64,000 bases of DNA from Apteryx mantelli (GCF_036417845.1 NC_089982.1:47331684-47395683); one strand, 5' to 3'. Counted from the first letter of the stretch, positions 54,301 through 62,700 are shown. Made by a program: numbers and translations. Notes: generated by a model not told the origin, from the letters alone.

Positions 54301-56292
54301 CCTACTGATGAATTGCCAGGCACGCCGCCATCTGAATCACAGAGAACAGCGTATTCAATATTGGCATCACGAATACAAGAAGAGCCTCTGAAAGGAATGG
54401 TTGGGCCAGACTGTGTCACTGGATCAAATCTTCCTAGTCATTCAGACAATCATACCTCTTGCTTGACAGGATTGAGGATACAGGTACGGCCCAATGTAAG
54501 GTTGCCTTAAATCTAAGATTTGTCCATCAGTATCTAAGGTTTACGAGGAAGCATGGCTTCCCTGTTGTTATAGTAACAGAGGAGGACAAGTGCAGAGATC
54601 TGCTATATAAGAAGGGCCATATAAAGAATTGTCCAATCAAATAATTTTCCAATTGCCCAATCCAAAAGTTTAACTTCCATGGGAAGGACGGATTTCTTCT
54701 ACCAAATGTTCTGTCTGTTTAAAGCGCATACAACTCGTTGCCTATTACCTCACCGCAGCTTAAATGAAAACAGGAAATGTTTTCTTTTCAGTCACATACT
54801 GCCATTATTCGGTTGTTAGTATTTACTGCTCTGGAAGTGCATACTATAAAACTTATACTTGATTAATTAAAACCAGATATTAGAAGGCTGAATATTCAGA
54901 TATATTCAGAAATTCATCACTTGAATATATTGAATGTATGCCAATCCTTATAACACCCCTTTGTTATATGTTATTATATCCATAAAGAAAAAATTAGCAG
55001 GGCCTAAAAACACTACTCTAGGACTCCTTTCTCCAGGTAGTGCATCCATGTGGCACTGTCTTTTATGTAGCTGAGTCTGTTTCCTCTGTCCAATGCAAGA
55101 TGCCAGCCCAAACAGTAAATAACAAGATTGTTCTGGGATTAAGTAGGATAGTTTTGCATCAGAATCTGGAGATGCAAAATGCTAGCAAGATCTTTCAGGA
55201 AAACAAGATTCACAGCTGAGCCCCCTAAAGTCCAAAAAGCTTGATGCCAACATCCACATTAAACCAGTGGTCTCTGCGATGGCTTAAAGGAAAATACTCC
55301 AACATTGCTAACCGACGCTGGAAGTTGCCACTGTTAGAATCCATTTGACAACAGCAAATACGGTATCGCCAGCTTATTTACAAAATTCTGCTGTCTGGAT
55401 TGAGTGTTGGGGTCATTGATTGCTTTAGACATGCAGGTCAGCTCACAAAATATTTAGTTAATAATAAAGATGAAGTATCCCAATTACTTGGTTTTACAAG
55501 TTTTCAGTGGCACATTCAGAGAGATGCTTCTATAAGAAGGCACTTATGAACTAAATTGCAGCTTTGAGCTAGTCTTTTGCCAAATCAAGGAATTAGCAAA
55601 TAGCTCTTCTCCGATCAAATAGATTTAGTACTTTGTCTTTCATGCTTTTTATAGTGAGCATCTGAAATTATTCTGTAGAATGCATGTGGACTACATGTTT
55701 TCAAACAGTTCATGAAGGCACTATGTCCTTTTTTGTAGACAGAGAAACATGGAGAACTCCACAGATAATGACAGGCACAGTGACATAAGCACAATATTCT
55801 GAAGGATAAAACATGTTATTTCAGTCTCTAATACAGTCTAGATTTAACTACAGAATAGCTGACAAACATATATAAAATACAATAATTATAAAAAAAATCA
55901 AACTAAAAATGTAAGAATTATGAAGTTTTGGGCCTACACATTTTAGAACATAATCAGTTTGCCTAATAATTACACTTTTTCTAAATTAAGTATCAGAGCT
56001 CTAATTTGACTGGGTACTATTTTTGCATGAATGCAGATAATAAACACAAATATGGATTTCATGTCCTTCTCAGATAAAACTGTGATAAAGTTCTTTTTTT
56101 GTAGTAGTAGTCTTTACACAATATATGTGTACTTTCTTTTTTCTTTCCTCCCTAAACATTTTCACTGTACAGGGTCCAGTGTTCTTCCTTGAAGATGGAA
56201 AATCTGCTATTTCACTGAACGATGCTTTGATGTGGGCCAAAGTGAATCCTTTTTCACCATTAGGAACAGGAATACGACTTAACCCATTCTGA
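6287..56292 (+). CDS. WDR17: WDR17, WD repeat-containing protein 17 (29 coding exons, complete)
   Basis: I joined 29 exons by GT-AG boundaries and reading phase into an uninterrupted 3,924-nt CDS, or 1,307 residues, close to the roughly 1,320 residues I recall for the human protein. Residues about 65-700 carry WD40-type blades with GH...W-D signatures, such as [11 protein letters not shown]...[15 protein letters not shown] and [11 protein letters not shown]...RVWDT. Residues about 750-1300 lack WD repeats and look helical. The protein ends [15 protein letters not shown], as in vertebrate WDR17. By family knowledge it is a poorly characterised scaffold-like WD40 protein reported in retina and testis; its biochemical role is unknown. 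The propeller-plus-solenoid plan resembles IFT/coatomer-type proteins (inference). The start ATG has A at -3 and G at +4. The gene lies tail-to-tail with SPATA4. Confidence 0.96.
8224..8259. repeat. 18-bp tandem duplication
   Basis: Two adjacent copies of tttgactacaattacaaa with an 18-bp period. It lies in the first WDR17 intron shown here, with no evident function. Confidence 0.9.
8984..9007. repeat. Inverted repeat with 11-bp arms and 2-nt spacer
   Basis: The arm tttgacaatat is separated by two bases from its exact reverse complement atattgtcaaa. The sequence is AT-rich and could form a cruciform or a hairpin in the WDR17 pre-mRNA. Confidence 0.9.
11001..11018. repeat. (AT)n microsatellite
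   Basis: An uninterrupted run of AT dinucleotides in a WDR17 intron; a simple repeat. Confidence 0.95.
13732..13759. repeat. CT-rich imperfect microsatellite
   Basis: A run of ctctct interrupted by isolated g/t bases in the WDR17 intron. It is a simple repeat and not followed by an exon. Confidence 0.85.
16682..16810 (+). CDS. WDR17: WDR17 coding exon 2 (residues 23-65)
   Basis: The acceptor is ttttacag and the donor gtaaca, phase 0. The exon contains [20 protein letters not shown], a highly conserved block at the start of the first propeller. The internal ATG at 16688 (MSQVKQ) has A at -3 and corresponds to the start of shorter mammalian isoforms. Confidence 0.95.
17942..18125 (+). CDS. 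WDR17: WDR17 coding exon 3 (residues 66-127)
   Basis: The exon lies between tttgtttag and gtattt and ends one base into a codon. It encodes a full WD blade: [19 protein letters not shown] followed by LVIVWNVAE, the W-N variant of the WD dipeptide. Confidence 0.95.
19860..20090 (+). CDS. WDR17: WDR17 coding exon 4 (residues 127-204)
   Basis: The acceptor is atgtttcag and the donor gtaaaa; one base is carried into the exon and one out. It encodes propeller sequence including [20 protein letters not shown] and [15 protein letters not shown] 12-bp-arm inverted repeat begins just downstream of the donor. Confidence 0.95.
20091..24082 (+). other. WDR17 intron between coding exons 4 and 5 (4.0 kb)
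   Basis: AT-rich intron. It contains the inverted repeat at 20128-20185 and a few short poly-A runs. No recognised exon, transposon or RNA gene. Confidence 0.7.
20128..20185. repeat. Inverted repeat, 12-bp arms, beside a splice donor
   Basis: The arm tatatgggtgta (20128-20139) is exactly complementary to tacacccatata (20174-20185), with a 34-nt loop. It starts about 37 nt after the exon 4 donor, so the transcribed RNA could fold there. A role in splicing is speculation. Confidence 0.85.
24083..24334 (+). CDS. WDR17: WDR17 coding exon 5 (residues 204-288)
   Basis: The largest coding exon at 252 nt, between tttttaaag and gtaagc. It has an acidic stretch ([12 protein letters not shown]) followed by the blade core [19 protein letters not shown] and [14 protein letters not shown]. 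This is conserved in vertebrate WDR17. Confidence 0.96.
25021..25143 (+). CDS. WDR17: WDR17 coding exon 6 (residues 288-329)
   Basis: The acceptor is aaatctcag and the donor gtaagt, after cccaaaaaaaagc. It encodes [19 protein letters not shown] and a lysine-rich end, SSPPKKK. The reading phase (one base carried out) agrees with the next exon. Confidence 0.95.
25489..25676 (+). CDS. WDR17: WDR17 coding exon 7 (residues 329-391)
   Basis: The acceptor is tttattaag and the donor gtatgt. The exon encodes a Ser/Thr/Pro-rich linker ([19 protein letters not shown]) and then [20 protein letters not shown]. The linker probably separates the two propellers (inference). Confidence 0.95.
25677..27223 (+). 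other. WDR17 intron between coding exons 7 and 8
   Basis: Contains a C-rich/pyrimidine block (about 25966-26015) with C-runs of 7 to 8, and several poly-T runs. No coding or RNA feature is seen. Confidence 0.7.
27224..27392 (+). CDS. WDR17: WDR17 coding exon 8 (residues 392-448)
   Basis: A canonical WD repeat in one exon: [19 protein letters not shown], then [18 protein letters not shown] and WD dipeptides are both present. The donor is gtaaga after CTCCAG. Confidence 0.97.
28707..28798 (+). CDS. WDR17: WDR17 coding exon 9 (residues 448-478)
   Basis: A short 92-nt exon, acceptor cctaaag and donor gtaaga, phase 0 at its end. It encodes [20 protein letters not shown], a blade with a W-D dipeptide. 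Confidence 0.94.
29807..29843. repeat. Tandem pair of short inverted repeats upstream of exon 10
   Basis: agggctaaagcccat occurs twice with a 22-bp period. Each copy contains gggct-aa-agccc, a small perfect inverted repeat. The pair lies about 85 bp before the exon 10 acceptor. Confidence 0.85.
29927..30009 (+). CDS. WDR17: WDR17 coding exon 10 (residues 479-506)
   Basis: The acceptor is ttttttgaag and the donor gtgagt. It encodes [20 protein letters not shown] and TCSGDGF; two bases of a Cys codon are carried to the next exon. Confidence 0.94.
30852..30938 (+). CDS. WDR17: WDR17 coding exon 11 (residues 506-535)
   Basis: The acceptor is ggtttcag and the donor gtgagt. It encodes [20 protein letters not shown] and GCDWSQNN. 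Phase is 2 in and 2 out, matching both neighbours. Confidence 0.94.
30939..33358 (+). other. WDR17 intron between coding exons 11 and 12
   Basis: About 2.4 kb of AT-rich intron with no recognised transposon, exon or RNA gene. Confidence 0.7.
33359..33523 (+). CDS. WDR17: WDR17 coding exon 12 (residues 535-590)
   Basis: The acceptor is ttttgcag. The donor is GG|GTGTGT, a weaker match than the others, but needed to join DDG to TVRIWDY in exon 13. The exon encodes [20 protein letters not shown] and [19 protein letters not shown]. Retaining the intron would end the protein after a few residues. Confidence 0.94.
33524..35418 (+). other. WDR17 intron between coding exons 12 and 13
   Basis: About 1.9 kb without recognised features; the open frames present in it are short and show no homology I know. 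Confidence 0.7.
35419..35621 (+). CDS. WDR17: WDR17 coding exon 13 (residues 590-658)
   Basis: The acceptor is cctatttcag and the donor gtaata. It carries the clearest WD blades of the protein: [30 protein letters not shown] and [17 protein letters not shown]. The GH...WD spacing is typical. Confidence 0.97.
35754..35903 (+). CDS. WDR17: WDR17 coding exon 14 (residues 658-708)
   Basis: Follows a short 132-nt intron; the acceptor is tctactag and the donor gtaagt. It encodes [20 protein letters not shown] plus RLWSLTP, the last recognisable blade. Confidence 0.96.
35998..36128 (+). CDS. WDR17: WDR17 coding exon 15 (residues 708-751)
   Basis: Separated from exon 14 by only 94 nt. The acceptor is tttattag and the donor gtaagt, phase 0. 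It encodes [20 protein letters not shown] and [11 protein letters not shown], the transition from propeller to helical region. Confidence 0.95.
36129..37840 (+). other. WDR17 intron between coding exons 15 and 16
   Basis: 1.7 kb. A somewhat GC-richer patch near 36525-36640 contains several CpGs but no recognisable exon. Nothing else noted. Confidence 0.65.
37841..37966 (+). CDS. WDR17: WDR17 coding exon 16 (residues 752-793)
   Basis: The acceptor is aattacag and the donor gtaagt; phase 0 at both ends, 42 codons. It encodes [20 protein letters not shown] and [16 protein letters not shown], conserved in the family. Confidence 0.95.
37967..40831 (+). other. WDR17 intron between coding exons 16 and 17
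   Basis: 2.9 kb with no recognised gene. It ends in a 20-bp tandem duplication (40767-40802) that contains two acceptor-like ttc(t/a)tcacag motifs upstream of the true acceptor. Confidence 0.7.
40767..40802. repeat. 20-bp tandem duplication resembling splice acceptors
   Basis: The unit ttgttttcttcacagaaaac is followed by a second copy with one substitution. Each copy has a pyrimidine-rich stretch ending in CACAG, about 30-50 bp before the exon 17 acceptor at 40831. Confidence 0.85.
40832..40987 (+). CDS. WDR17: WDR17 coding exon 17 (residues 794-845)
   Basis: The acceptor is ttttattag and the donor gtaaaa, phase 0. It encodes [20 protein letters not shown] and [20 protein letters not shown], an amphipathic helical stretch of TPR/solenoid character. 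Confidence 0.95.
41254..41318 (+). CDS. WDR17: WDR17 coding exon 18 (residues 846-867)
   Basis: The shortest exon, 65 nt, acceptor ttcttctag and donor gtaagg. It encodes [20 protein letters not shown] plus Q, and ends two bases into an Arg codon. Confidence 0.94.
41721..41853 (+). CDS. WDR17: WDR17 coding exon 19 (residues 867-911)
   Basis: The acceptor is gtttaattag and the donor gtatta, ending in phase 0. It encodes [20 protein letters not shown] and [12 protein letters not shown], typical alpha-solenoid sequence. Confidence 0.95.
41854..43525 (+). other. WDR17 intron between coding exons 19 and 20
   Basis: 1.7 kb of AT-rich intron without recognised features. Confidence 0.7.
43526..43617 (+). 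CDS. WDR17: WDR17 coding exon 20 (residues 912-942)
   Basis: The acceptor is cacttctag and the donor gtaagt. It encodes [12 protein letters not shown] and then a Ser/Thr-rich and acidic linker ([18 protein letters not shown]). This is the most divergent exon compared with the mammalian sequence I recall. Confidence 0.92.
43854..43868. repeat. (AT)n microsatellite
   Basis: A short dinucleotide run in the WDR17 intron after exon 20. Confidence 0.9.
44566..44665 (+). CDS. WDR17: WDR17 coding exon 21 (residues 942-975)
   Basis: The acceptor is ttgttacag and the donor gtaact. It encodes [20 protein letters not shown] plus [13 protein letters not shown], a conserved helical repeat-like region. 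Confidence 0.95.
44666..45814 (+). other. WDR17 intron between coding exons 21 and 22
   Basis: 1.15 kb with no recognised element. Confidence 0.7.
45815..45954 (+). CDS. WDR17: WDR17 coding exon 22 (residues 976-1022)
   Basis: The acceptor is ttgagcaag and the donor gtaaga. It encodes [20 protein letters not shown] and [20 protein letters not shown]. Frame and phase agree with exons 21 and 23. Confidence 0.95.
47796..47821. repeat. (TTTA)n microsatellite
   Basis: About six tandem tttat units in the intron between WDR17 coding exons 22 and 23. Confidence 0.95.
48346..49074 (-). pseudogene. CR1 ORF2 reverse-transcriptase C-terminal remnant
   Basis: The minus strand reads [20 protein letters not shown], later [20 protein letters not shown] and [20 protein letters not shown], all typical of the end of CR1 ORF2. 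One in-frame stop (TGA at 48565-48567, after YKYLKGGC) interrupts it. The same frame then stays open through [20 protein letters not shown] to a stop at 48346. Everything N-terminal, including the endonuclease and the catalytic part of the polymerase, is missing, so the copy cannot move by itself. Confidence 0.93.
49013..49077. repeat. 22-bp tandem triplication at the CR1 truncation end
   Basis: aggaccctgcacttgccttt plus gt occurs at 49013 and 49035, with a third, slightly shortened copy from 49057. The unit is CR1 sequence repeated in frame-neutral steps exactly where the element ends, so it arose during or after insertion. Confidence 0.93.
49878..49989 (+). CDS. WDR17: WDR17 coding exon 23 (residues 1022-1059)
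   Basis: The acceptor is gttcacacag and the donor gtacaa, phase 0 at its end. It encodes [20 protein letters not shown] and [17 protein letters not shown], conserved with mammalian WDR17. Confidence 0.95.
49990..50721 (+). other. WDR17 intron between coding exons 23 and 24
   Basis: 732 nt. A 92-codon open frame (50397-50675) has no recognised homology and no supporting splice signals. Nothing else is seen. Confidence 0.65.
50722..50863 (+). CDS. WDR17: WDR17 coding exon 24 (residues 1060-1107)
   Basis: The acceptor is tgttttctag and the donor gtaggt. It encodes [20 protein letters not shown] and [20 protein letters not shown]. The intron that follows is only 91 nt; reading through it would shift the frame. 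Confidence 0.95.
50955..51057 (+). CDS. WDR17: WDR17 coding exon 25 (residues 1107-1141)
   Basis: The acceptor is tctcaacag and the donor GA|GTGAGT. It encodes [20 protein letters not shown] plus [10 protein letters not shown]. Phase fits both neighbours. Confidence 0.94.
51058..51946 (+). other. WDR17 intron between coding exons 25 and 26
   Basis: 889 nt of AT-rich sequence with no recognised feature. Confidence 0.65.
51947..52048 (+). CDS. WDR17: WDR17 coding exon 26 (residues 1141-1175)
   Basis: The acceptor is catttatag and the donor gtaata. It encodes [20 protein letters not shown] and [13 protein letters not shown], a conserved hydrophobic helical pair. Confidence 0.95.
52049..54022 (+). 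other. WDR17 intron between coding exons 26 and 27
   Basis: 2.0 kb. The middle (about 52650-53220) is slightly GC-richer, but no exon, repeat family or RNA gene is recognised. Confidence 0.65.
54023..54118 (+). CDS. WDR17: WDR17 coding exon 27 (residues 1175-1207)
   Basis: The acceptor is tccttttcag and the donor gtaagt. It encodes [20 protein letters not shown] plus [12 protein letters not shown], conserved in the family. Confidence 0.95.
54300..54483 (+). CDS. WDR17: WDR17 coding exon 28 (residues 1207-1268)
   Basis: The acceptor is tgttcacag and the donor gtacgg, ending in phase 0. It encodes [20 protein letters not shown], then [20 protein letters not shown] and CLTGLRIQ. Confidence 0.95.
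54484..56172 (+). other. WDR17 last intron
   Basis: 1.7 kb of AT-rich intron with no recognised repeat, exon or RNA. Confidence 0.65.
56173..56292 (+). CDS. WDR17: WDR17 coding exon 29, C-terminus (residues 1269-1307)
   Basis: The acceptor is actgtacag. It encodes [20 protein letters not shown] and [19 protein letters not shown], then TGA. This very conserved tail fixes the end of the gene. Confidence 0.97.
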   Translation, partial: GPVFFLEDGKSAISLNDALMWAKVNPFSPLGTGIRLNPF

Positions 56293-56697
56293 TGAGATGT
56301 TTTCCTCTCTACTTTGTAATGCTTAAAGTAATACTCTGTGGGTTAATACTGATTTCACCTTGATTGTTAAAGGACATAAAGATGGCAGTTGATTCCTCCT
56401 GAAGGACAATTACTTGGACTTTGCAAATTGTAAAAAGAGAACAAGAAAAAGATTTTTATACATATTTATTTGTTGATAATCCAAAGAAAAAGTTATGTGA
56501 GAATCCAAAGAAAAAAGAAGTCCTAACTTAATTGACAGCCATGTCTTTTTTTTTTTTTAATACAAATACTGTTGTTAGCCAATGCAGACATATTTCAGTT
56601 AATTTTGTGTAAACAAATGCCATGTAAAGCAAGCAGGCAAATATCTGCACATGATTAAAATACTGGTGTAACTGAAACTGTGAAATTCATAAATAAA
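56293..56697 (+). promoter_or_regulatory. WDR17: WDR17 3' UTR with AATAAA poly(A) signal
   Basis: A canonical AATAAA occurs at 56692-56697, about 400 nt after the stop. Further AATAAA hexamers at 57428, 57518 and 57913 could give longer 3' UTRs. Which one is used cannot be told from sequence alone. Confidence 0.6.
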
Positions 56698-59497
56698 TTT
56701 TTAAATACATAAGAATAGGATGACTTAGGGGTAGGCACTGCAACCTATTTTTAGAATCACCAGAATCCTGCAGCTGAGTTTCATACATTGTTTTCCCTTT
56801 TTATTTTTAATGAATTGTTAGACAGGATTCTATAATGAAAGTAAAATGTAAGAAGTACTCTAGATGATTTTTTCATCCATTAAATATTATGTTTTCATAG
56901 CAGTACAAAGATGTTTACTAATGGTTTGTTTAGATATGTTTGAATATCTAGATTAGAATATTCTGTTTTCTGATAAGTTCATCTTTGGCAACTCTCCCCT
57001 TATACTTTCACTGGAAGCTAAAATGTATTTATAAACTTTTTTTTTAAACAAATGGTTTGTAAAGAACAAACAGCAAATGTATTGAAATTATTTAAATACA
57101 TTATGTACATTTAAAATATGTTTTCCTTTTATATTTTGTATTAGTTATAAATATGCATATAGTATGGACCAGACACAAATATTTGGGCATATATTTTTAT
57201 TTACTAATGCTGTACTAAAATGGGAAGAAAATTATGGCAATAGTCTATAAGAATATTTAAATTTTAAAAGTGTGTATAATATGATATTGAATCATAGAGC
57301 AAATCTTACAGTCAGAATAATTTATCTGTCCAAAATATCCCTTGGCTATATTCTTTGTTAGAGCAATTGATGGCACACGAGCAGAAATGTACATGACCTG
57401 TTGTTACATTCTCTGCTGCTGCTCTAAAATAAATGTTAAAATCCTAATAGTTATATAAAAATTGCAATTAAAAAATGACAGAACTATTTCTAAGGAAACT
57501 CTTATGAAACTGGAAATAATAAATACACTTTTGGCAGATGTAACATATCCTTAACAGATGGGTAAGCAATGCCCTCATTTAACCAATAGAAATACAGGAA
57601 CAACCAAGTAGTCTGCCTAAGCCAGAAAGCTTGAAAGAAATTAGAACTCAAGAATCCTTATCTTTTTATCCCCCCTTTATCTTTAGAAAGTTAAAATTTC
57701 ATTCTGTCAATGTTCTAGAGTATTATTATAGGATTTCTGGTGTAAGACTATGTTGAAAAAAGAATCTTAGCTGTTTTGTAATCTAGACAGAAACATTTTT
57801 GTACATACTTCAGTGTTGCAGCAGAATGTTTTCTTTTTTGCAGGTATTGTTTGGAAAATGTTTTCCTTTGTTTAATCATGTGGAAACCAGGGAATGAGAG
57901 TTGCATTTCAGAAATAAAAATTCAGTTTGCAAAAGAATTTTCCAGCAGTCAGTATCTGATGGTTTGCTTTTGTCAAATGAAAGATCAGTTCTCTTTTAAG
58001 CACATGAATCATATGTCCTTGTATGTAATAGTTGTAAATACAAAATTGGCAAGCAAAGGTAAGAACTGAACATGCAGCCCCAATTTTTGATTATTAGGAT
58101 CTGAAGGATTGACACAACTGCCACTCTGCTATACTTCAAATCTTTTTTTGCGTCCTAAGGATTTTTACTGATATTTCAGTCTGAACATCTTACAATATGT
58201 AGTATAACTGCGTCAGTTTGTGGAGTTGTGCCTTAATATGGAATCTGAGACAAATCTACTCCCTCTTTAGAGTGAGGATTAATTTTTTTTTCCATGTTGA
58301 AATATGAAAATTAAGTCAAAGAGCACTTTTTTATATTAGAAATCTGTCAGGTAACAGTTATTGTGAACAAAAAGAGGTTGCATTTCTTTTAAGGTAGATT
58401 TACCTTGTAGTGAGTGAGGAGAACATACAAATTATTTTAAGTGTGTCTACTGTTAAAACTGTGGTTGCAACTGTCAAAACATAGATGTATCATTTTCAAA
58501 TATAATTTCAGATTGTGTGCTAACATGTGACTTCATTGTCTAGCACAGCTAGTCAAATATAGATATTTCCCTTTAACATTAAAGAATCCTTTGTCTTCAA
58601 ATGATTGTTTGACTCTTCTGTGAAAGTCAGTATTTCTGTTTTAATGAAGAAAGTTATCAAGCAATCTAGCTCATGCTTTCAAATGACTATAAATCTCAGT
58701 ATACCTGAGATAAGAGTTTAATATTGTTAGCCCTACAAAAATCAAATTCATTGTTCTGTTGAAAGTATCTGATCACCATTAATGACATTTTTAAGCTTCA
58801 CAGGCTGTAGTCAAATGTGACATCCTCAGAGCAGAACACTTTCCTAGCTAGCTTCTAAGACAACACAAAAAGTACATCATGCTATGAACTCTTTTGGAAT
58901 ACTGCTTTTAAAATTTTATATGGCACTTTAAGCCAGTGTTGTTGAAGAAAAACTTTTGTTGGATAAAATTAAATACAGAATTACAAGTTTAAGATGACAG
59001 TAATGCAAGAAACTGCCTTCATTCTTTACACAGAAAACAAAACTACCAAAATTAGATATCTTTTTTAGGAGAGGCATGAATTATTTTTAAAATGTGAAGC
59101 TTATACAATTATGTAGGAATGAAATGAAGTCCAGGATCATCTTTGCTGTAGATAAGATTTACTATAAACAGAAAAAAACCCTCCAAATTTTAAAAAGCAA
59201 TTGTGAAGACTTGGTGTGCATTTGTGCAGTAGGTCAAGATATGAGTACATGAAGTATACTATCAGGTTAATTAAAAATTTCATATGCAATGATTATATCT
59301 CACAGCTTCTGACCTTTTTATCAGAAAGTCTGTATCAGAAAATTTCACTAAGATACTTAAAATAGTAAAACAACTCTAGTAAGAAATGAAGCTGAAGCAT
59401 TGTTATACAAACACAGAAATTACAGTATTGCGGAGATTACAAATATTAAGCAAAAGTATTTTAAAGTGTGATGATTAAAATGTCATTATGTTTTCAA
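56698..59497. other. Intergenic DNA between convergent WDR17 and SPATA4
   Basis: An AT-rich stretch without recognised coding sequence or transposons. It probably includes alternative WDR17 3' UTR, since three further AATAAA motifs lie within 1.3 kb. Confidence 0.6.
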
Positions 59498-59503
59498 TTT
59501 ATT
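59498..59503 (-). terminator. SPATA4: Candidate SPATA4 poly(A) signal
   Basis: TTTATT on the + strand reads AATAAA on the minus strand, about 170 nt after the SPATA4 stop codon. The position suits a short 3' UTR. Confidence 0.6.
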
Positions 59504-59673
59504 TTGTTTAGAATGGAATCACTCTGTAATTAACAGACAGTAAACTTAGTTTCTGTTTGTCGCTTAAGCAGTCAACACCACCCTAATCAGAACAGGGTTT
59601 GTGTTTGAAAGTTCCACTCTCTGGGATTTCTTTCTGAGGTTCAGCTTATCCTTTCAGTAGTCTGCTGGAGGTG

Positions 59674-59768
59674 TCAAACATCATCCATCACAAAAGAGGA
59701 TCTGTCAGCTTGTTTCACCTGAATTTCTTTAAAATGAACATCTTTTTTGCCTCTGATTTCTGAGGAAT
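59674..59768 (-). CDS. SPATA4: SPATA4 last coding exon
   Basis: The minus-strand acceptor is tttgcatctag after a T-rich tract. The two leading bases complete the split codon from the previous exon. It encodes [20 protein letters not shown] and [10 protein letters not shown], then TGA. The FKEIQVKQ motif aligns with human HREIHVKQ; the protein ends a little earlier than the human one. Confidence 0.85.
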
Positions 59769-62700
59769 CTAGATGCAAAGGGAAAAAAATCAGAAATAGG
59801 AGAATGGAAAATATTTTTGAAGATTGAAAGCACTGGAACTCCATAACTTTAAAGTGACAGTACTGTTTTAAGATGCATGTTGACAGCTTTTTAGTTTAAG
59901 GTTTTTGTACCTATTTTCAGTTAAACGTTGAAAGAAAGCCTCATCTTGCCTCAGGAAGGGCACCATTTTAGCCTTGTACACAAAGCAGTACCATCTTCCA
60001 AGGGTATGATTATTTGAATGAATGTACGCTATCCTTGATGCCAAAGGGGAAAAAATGCTTTGAAGCAGCCTTAAAATTGTTTAGTCAGATTGCTTTGTGG
60101 ATATTGTTATCTGTGTCCAGAACCACTGTATGATTCAGCAGCGAGTAGGACTCTGTGACTTGCTGCAAAGCTGGCTATGCCCATTCATTTCCCACTTTTC
60201 CTGGACCCGATCCTACAGTTCCCTACACAGGCAAGCTTTCTATCAGTGCTATGGGAATTACTGCCCATTCAGCCATTCATTAACAAAATGAAAGTCTCCA
60301 ATGCATAACTGGAGAGAGAAAAAATGATTTTAGTATTGTGAAAGTCCTAATCCAGAATAAACTGAAGTTCTGAGGAAGATGAGAGCAGCAGTTTTGAATA
60401 TTAGAATAATATCTGCAGATGCCATACCAAGGAAAGCTCAAAGCAACATTATGTTAAAAAAAAAAAACCTCCTATTTTCTAAGAAATTGTAGCTGATGAC
60501 TTGAAAATTTGTAACACAAAATCTCTCCTACTTGCCTGTATATCAAAAGTAAAACAAACGCACCCAACATTATAATCTGAAAACATTAAAATGAAGTCTT
60601 ACATGATCCGGCAAACAATTTTTCCTTCAGGATATTAACTATGTTCTCAGAGGCTGTGGTACAAGAAAGATGGTGAACTGCACGTTGTCCCAAACTTGGT
60701 TTAATGTTAAAGCGCTCTTTAAAACAAAAATAACTTCATTTCAGCAACATGTTAAGAATCTGATCAATTGCTCCATTTTTTAGTTTATTTAAAAAGTTAC
60801 TATGCTCCCCCCCCATTTTACTTAAAGACACACAAATCACCATGGTAGCAGCATTAAATGAACACTACAGCAAAAAAATGAAACAAATGAATACTCTGAA
60901 GAGAAAGTGAAACACTAAATAGGTTTATATGGTAAAAGTGCACTGTATCTTCTTTTTAAATAAAAGATTTTGCACATGTTGAGGAAAAAGTAAAATGAGA
61001 TAGCATCAGGATTTTGGGGAGCATAGCATGTTTGAGATCATAAATAAGCACGAAATAAAATGTCAAGAGAAATTACACAGTATATCCTGAAACCACACGT
61101 GTTGACTTTGAACAATTTAAAAACATCTGAAAAGTAAAATCATTAAGTATTTTTGTCATTTGAGTGTTCAACGTACTTGACAAAATAGATCCCCTACTGA
61201 AAAGAAATCTAAATTCTGACAAACTCTGATCATATACATCCTTCTGCTGATCCAGAATAGATTTTTCATTTGATGTCTGTCAGTCAGGGTACTTGAGTCT
61301 CTTCAAAAATTTTAAAGATGCAGCTAAAAGCCTCACCCAAAAATTGATGTCTACATTCTGTTCACATATACTTCATTTACCCTTGCATGTAAACTCCTAG
61401 TACATATAACATACAGCACATACAGAAAGTACTGGGAGAAGTGATTTTTTTTTTTAACCTTGGTCTGTAGCATAGAAGAGACTGACATTGAAACATTGGA
61501 ATGTTAGGTTCAATTTTGATGTCAACATTTTGAGAAAGATACTGAAAACTCACAGCAGTGCAGAAAAGAGTCCCCCCCCCACCCCCGCCAAATGGAAACA
61601 AACCAGAGAAAGTGTCTTGTAGTGACTTTTAAATACTTTAAAATTCATTCAGTCAAAAAGATGATTTTTTGAGAGGCAAGCATATGAGTAAACCTGCACC
61701 AAGGAAGTATTGGGTTTTTAAGAGTTCTTAAAGCCCTGATCAGAGAAAAAAAAAAAACCCACACACGCACAAACAAAAACATGATTTTGAAAACATGCTG
61801 CGCAACACCCTCTCTCTTCTTAAGGCTGAACAAACTCAGTTCTCTCAGCCTCTCCTTGTATGTCATGTGCACCAGCCCTCTAACCATTCTGGTGGCCCTT
61901 CCTGAACTTGTCTAGTATTTCAATGTATGTTTTGTACTGGGTAGTCCAAAACTGAGCACAGTACTCCAGATGCAGTCTCACAAGTGCACATATAGAGGAA
62001 ATGAATCACTTTAAAAGTGCTGTGTATTACACTCTTACTAACACAGCCCAGGATGTCGTTGGCCTCCACCACTGCTGAGGGTACTTTGCTGGCTCACATT
62101 CCACTTGTACATCCAGTCTCCCAAGTCTTTTTCTACAAAGCTGCTTTCTAATCAGTCGGCCCCTAGCCTGTACCAGTACATGGGGTTACTCCATCCCCGA
62201 TGCAGGACTTTGCATTTGTCTTTGCTGAACTTCATGAGGTTCCTGCCAGCCCATTTCTCCAGCCTGTCAAGGTCCCTCTGAACAGCAACGCTGTCCTCCA
62301 GCATACTCCTCAGTGCCCTTCATCCCTTTGTCCAAGTCATTAACACAGCCATTAAATGGTATCAGTCCAAGAACTGATCCCTAAGAGAGGCCACTAGTAA
62401 TTGGCCACCAGCTGGACTTTGTACACAAACCTTTGATTACAACCCTTTCGATCTGACAGTCCAGTCAATTTTCCATCCACCTTATCATTCACTTATCCAC
62501 TCTACATCCCAGCAATTTGACTACAAGGATATTATGGGTCCTTGCTAAAGGCAACAAATACGATATCCACAGCTCTCCCCTTATACTCGAGGCCATTTCT
62601 CTCTTCAAAGAAAATCAGTGGCACGTTATAACACCTCTGCTACGGAGAGGATGCTCCAGCCAAGAACTATCTCAGGAACTCAGCAGCTTGATTTGGTAAA

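Noticed and set aside
60100-60340. Possible extra SPATA4 exon after a pyrimidine-rich acceptor-like site
   Set aside because: The translation does not resemble SPATA4, and the exons at 60603-60716 and 59674-59768 already join in phase.
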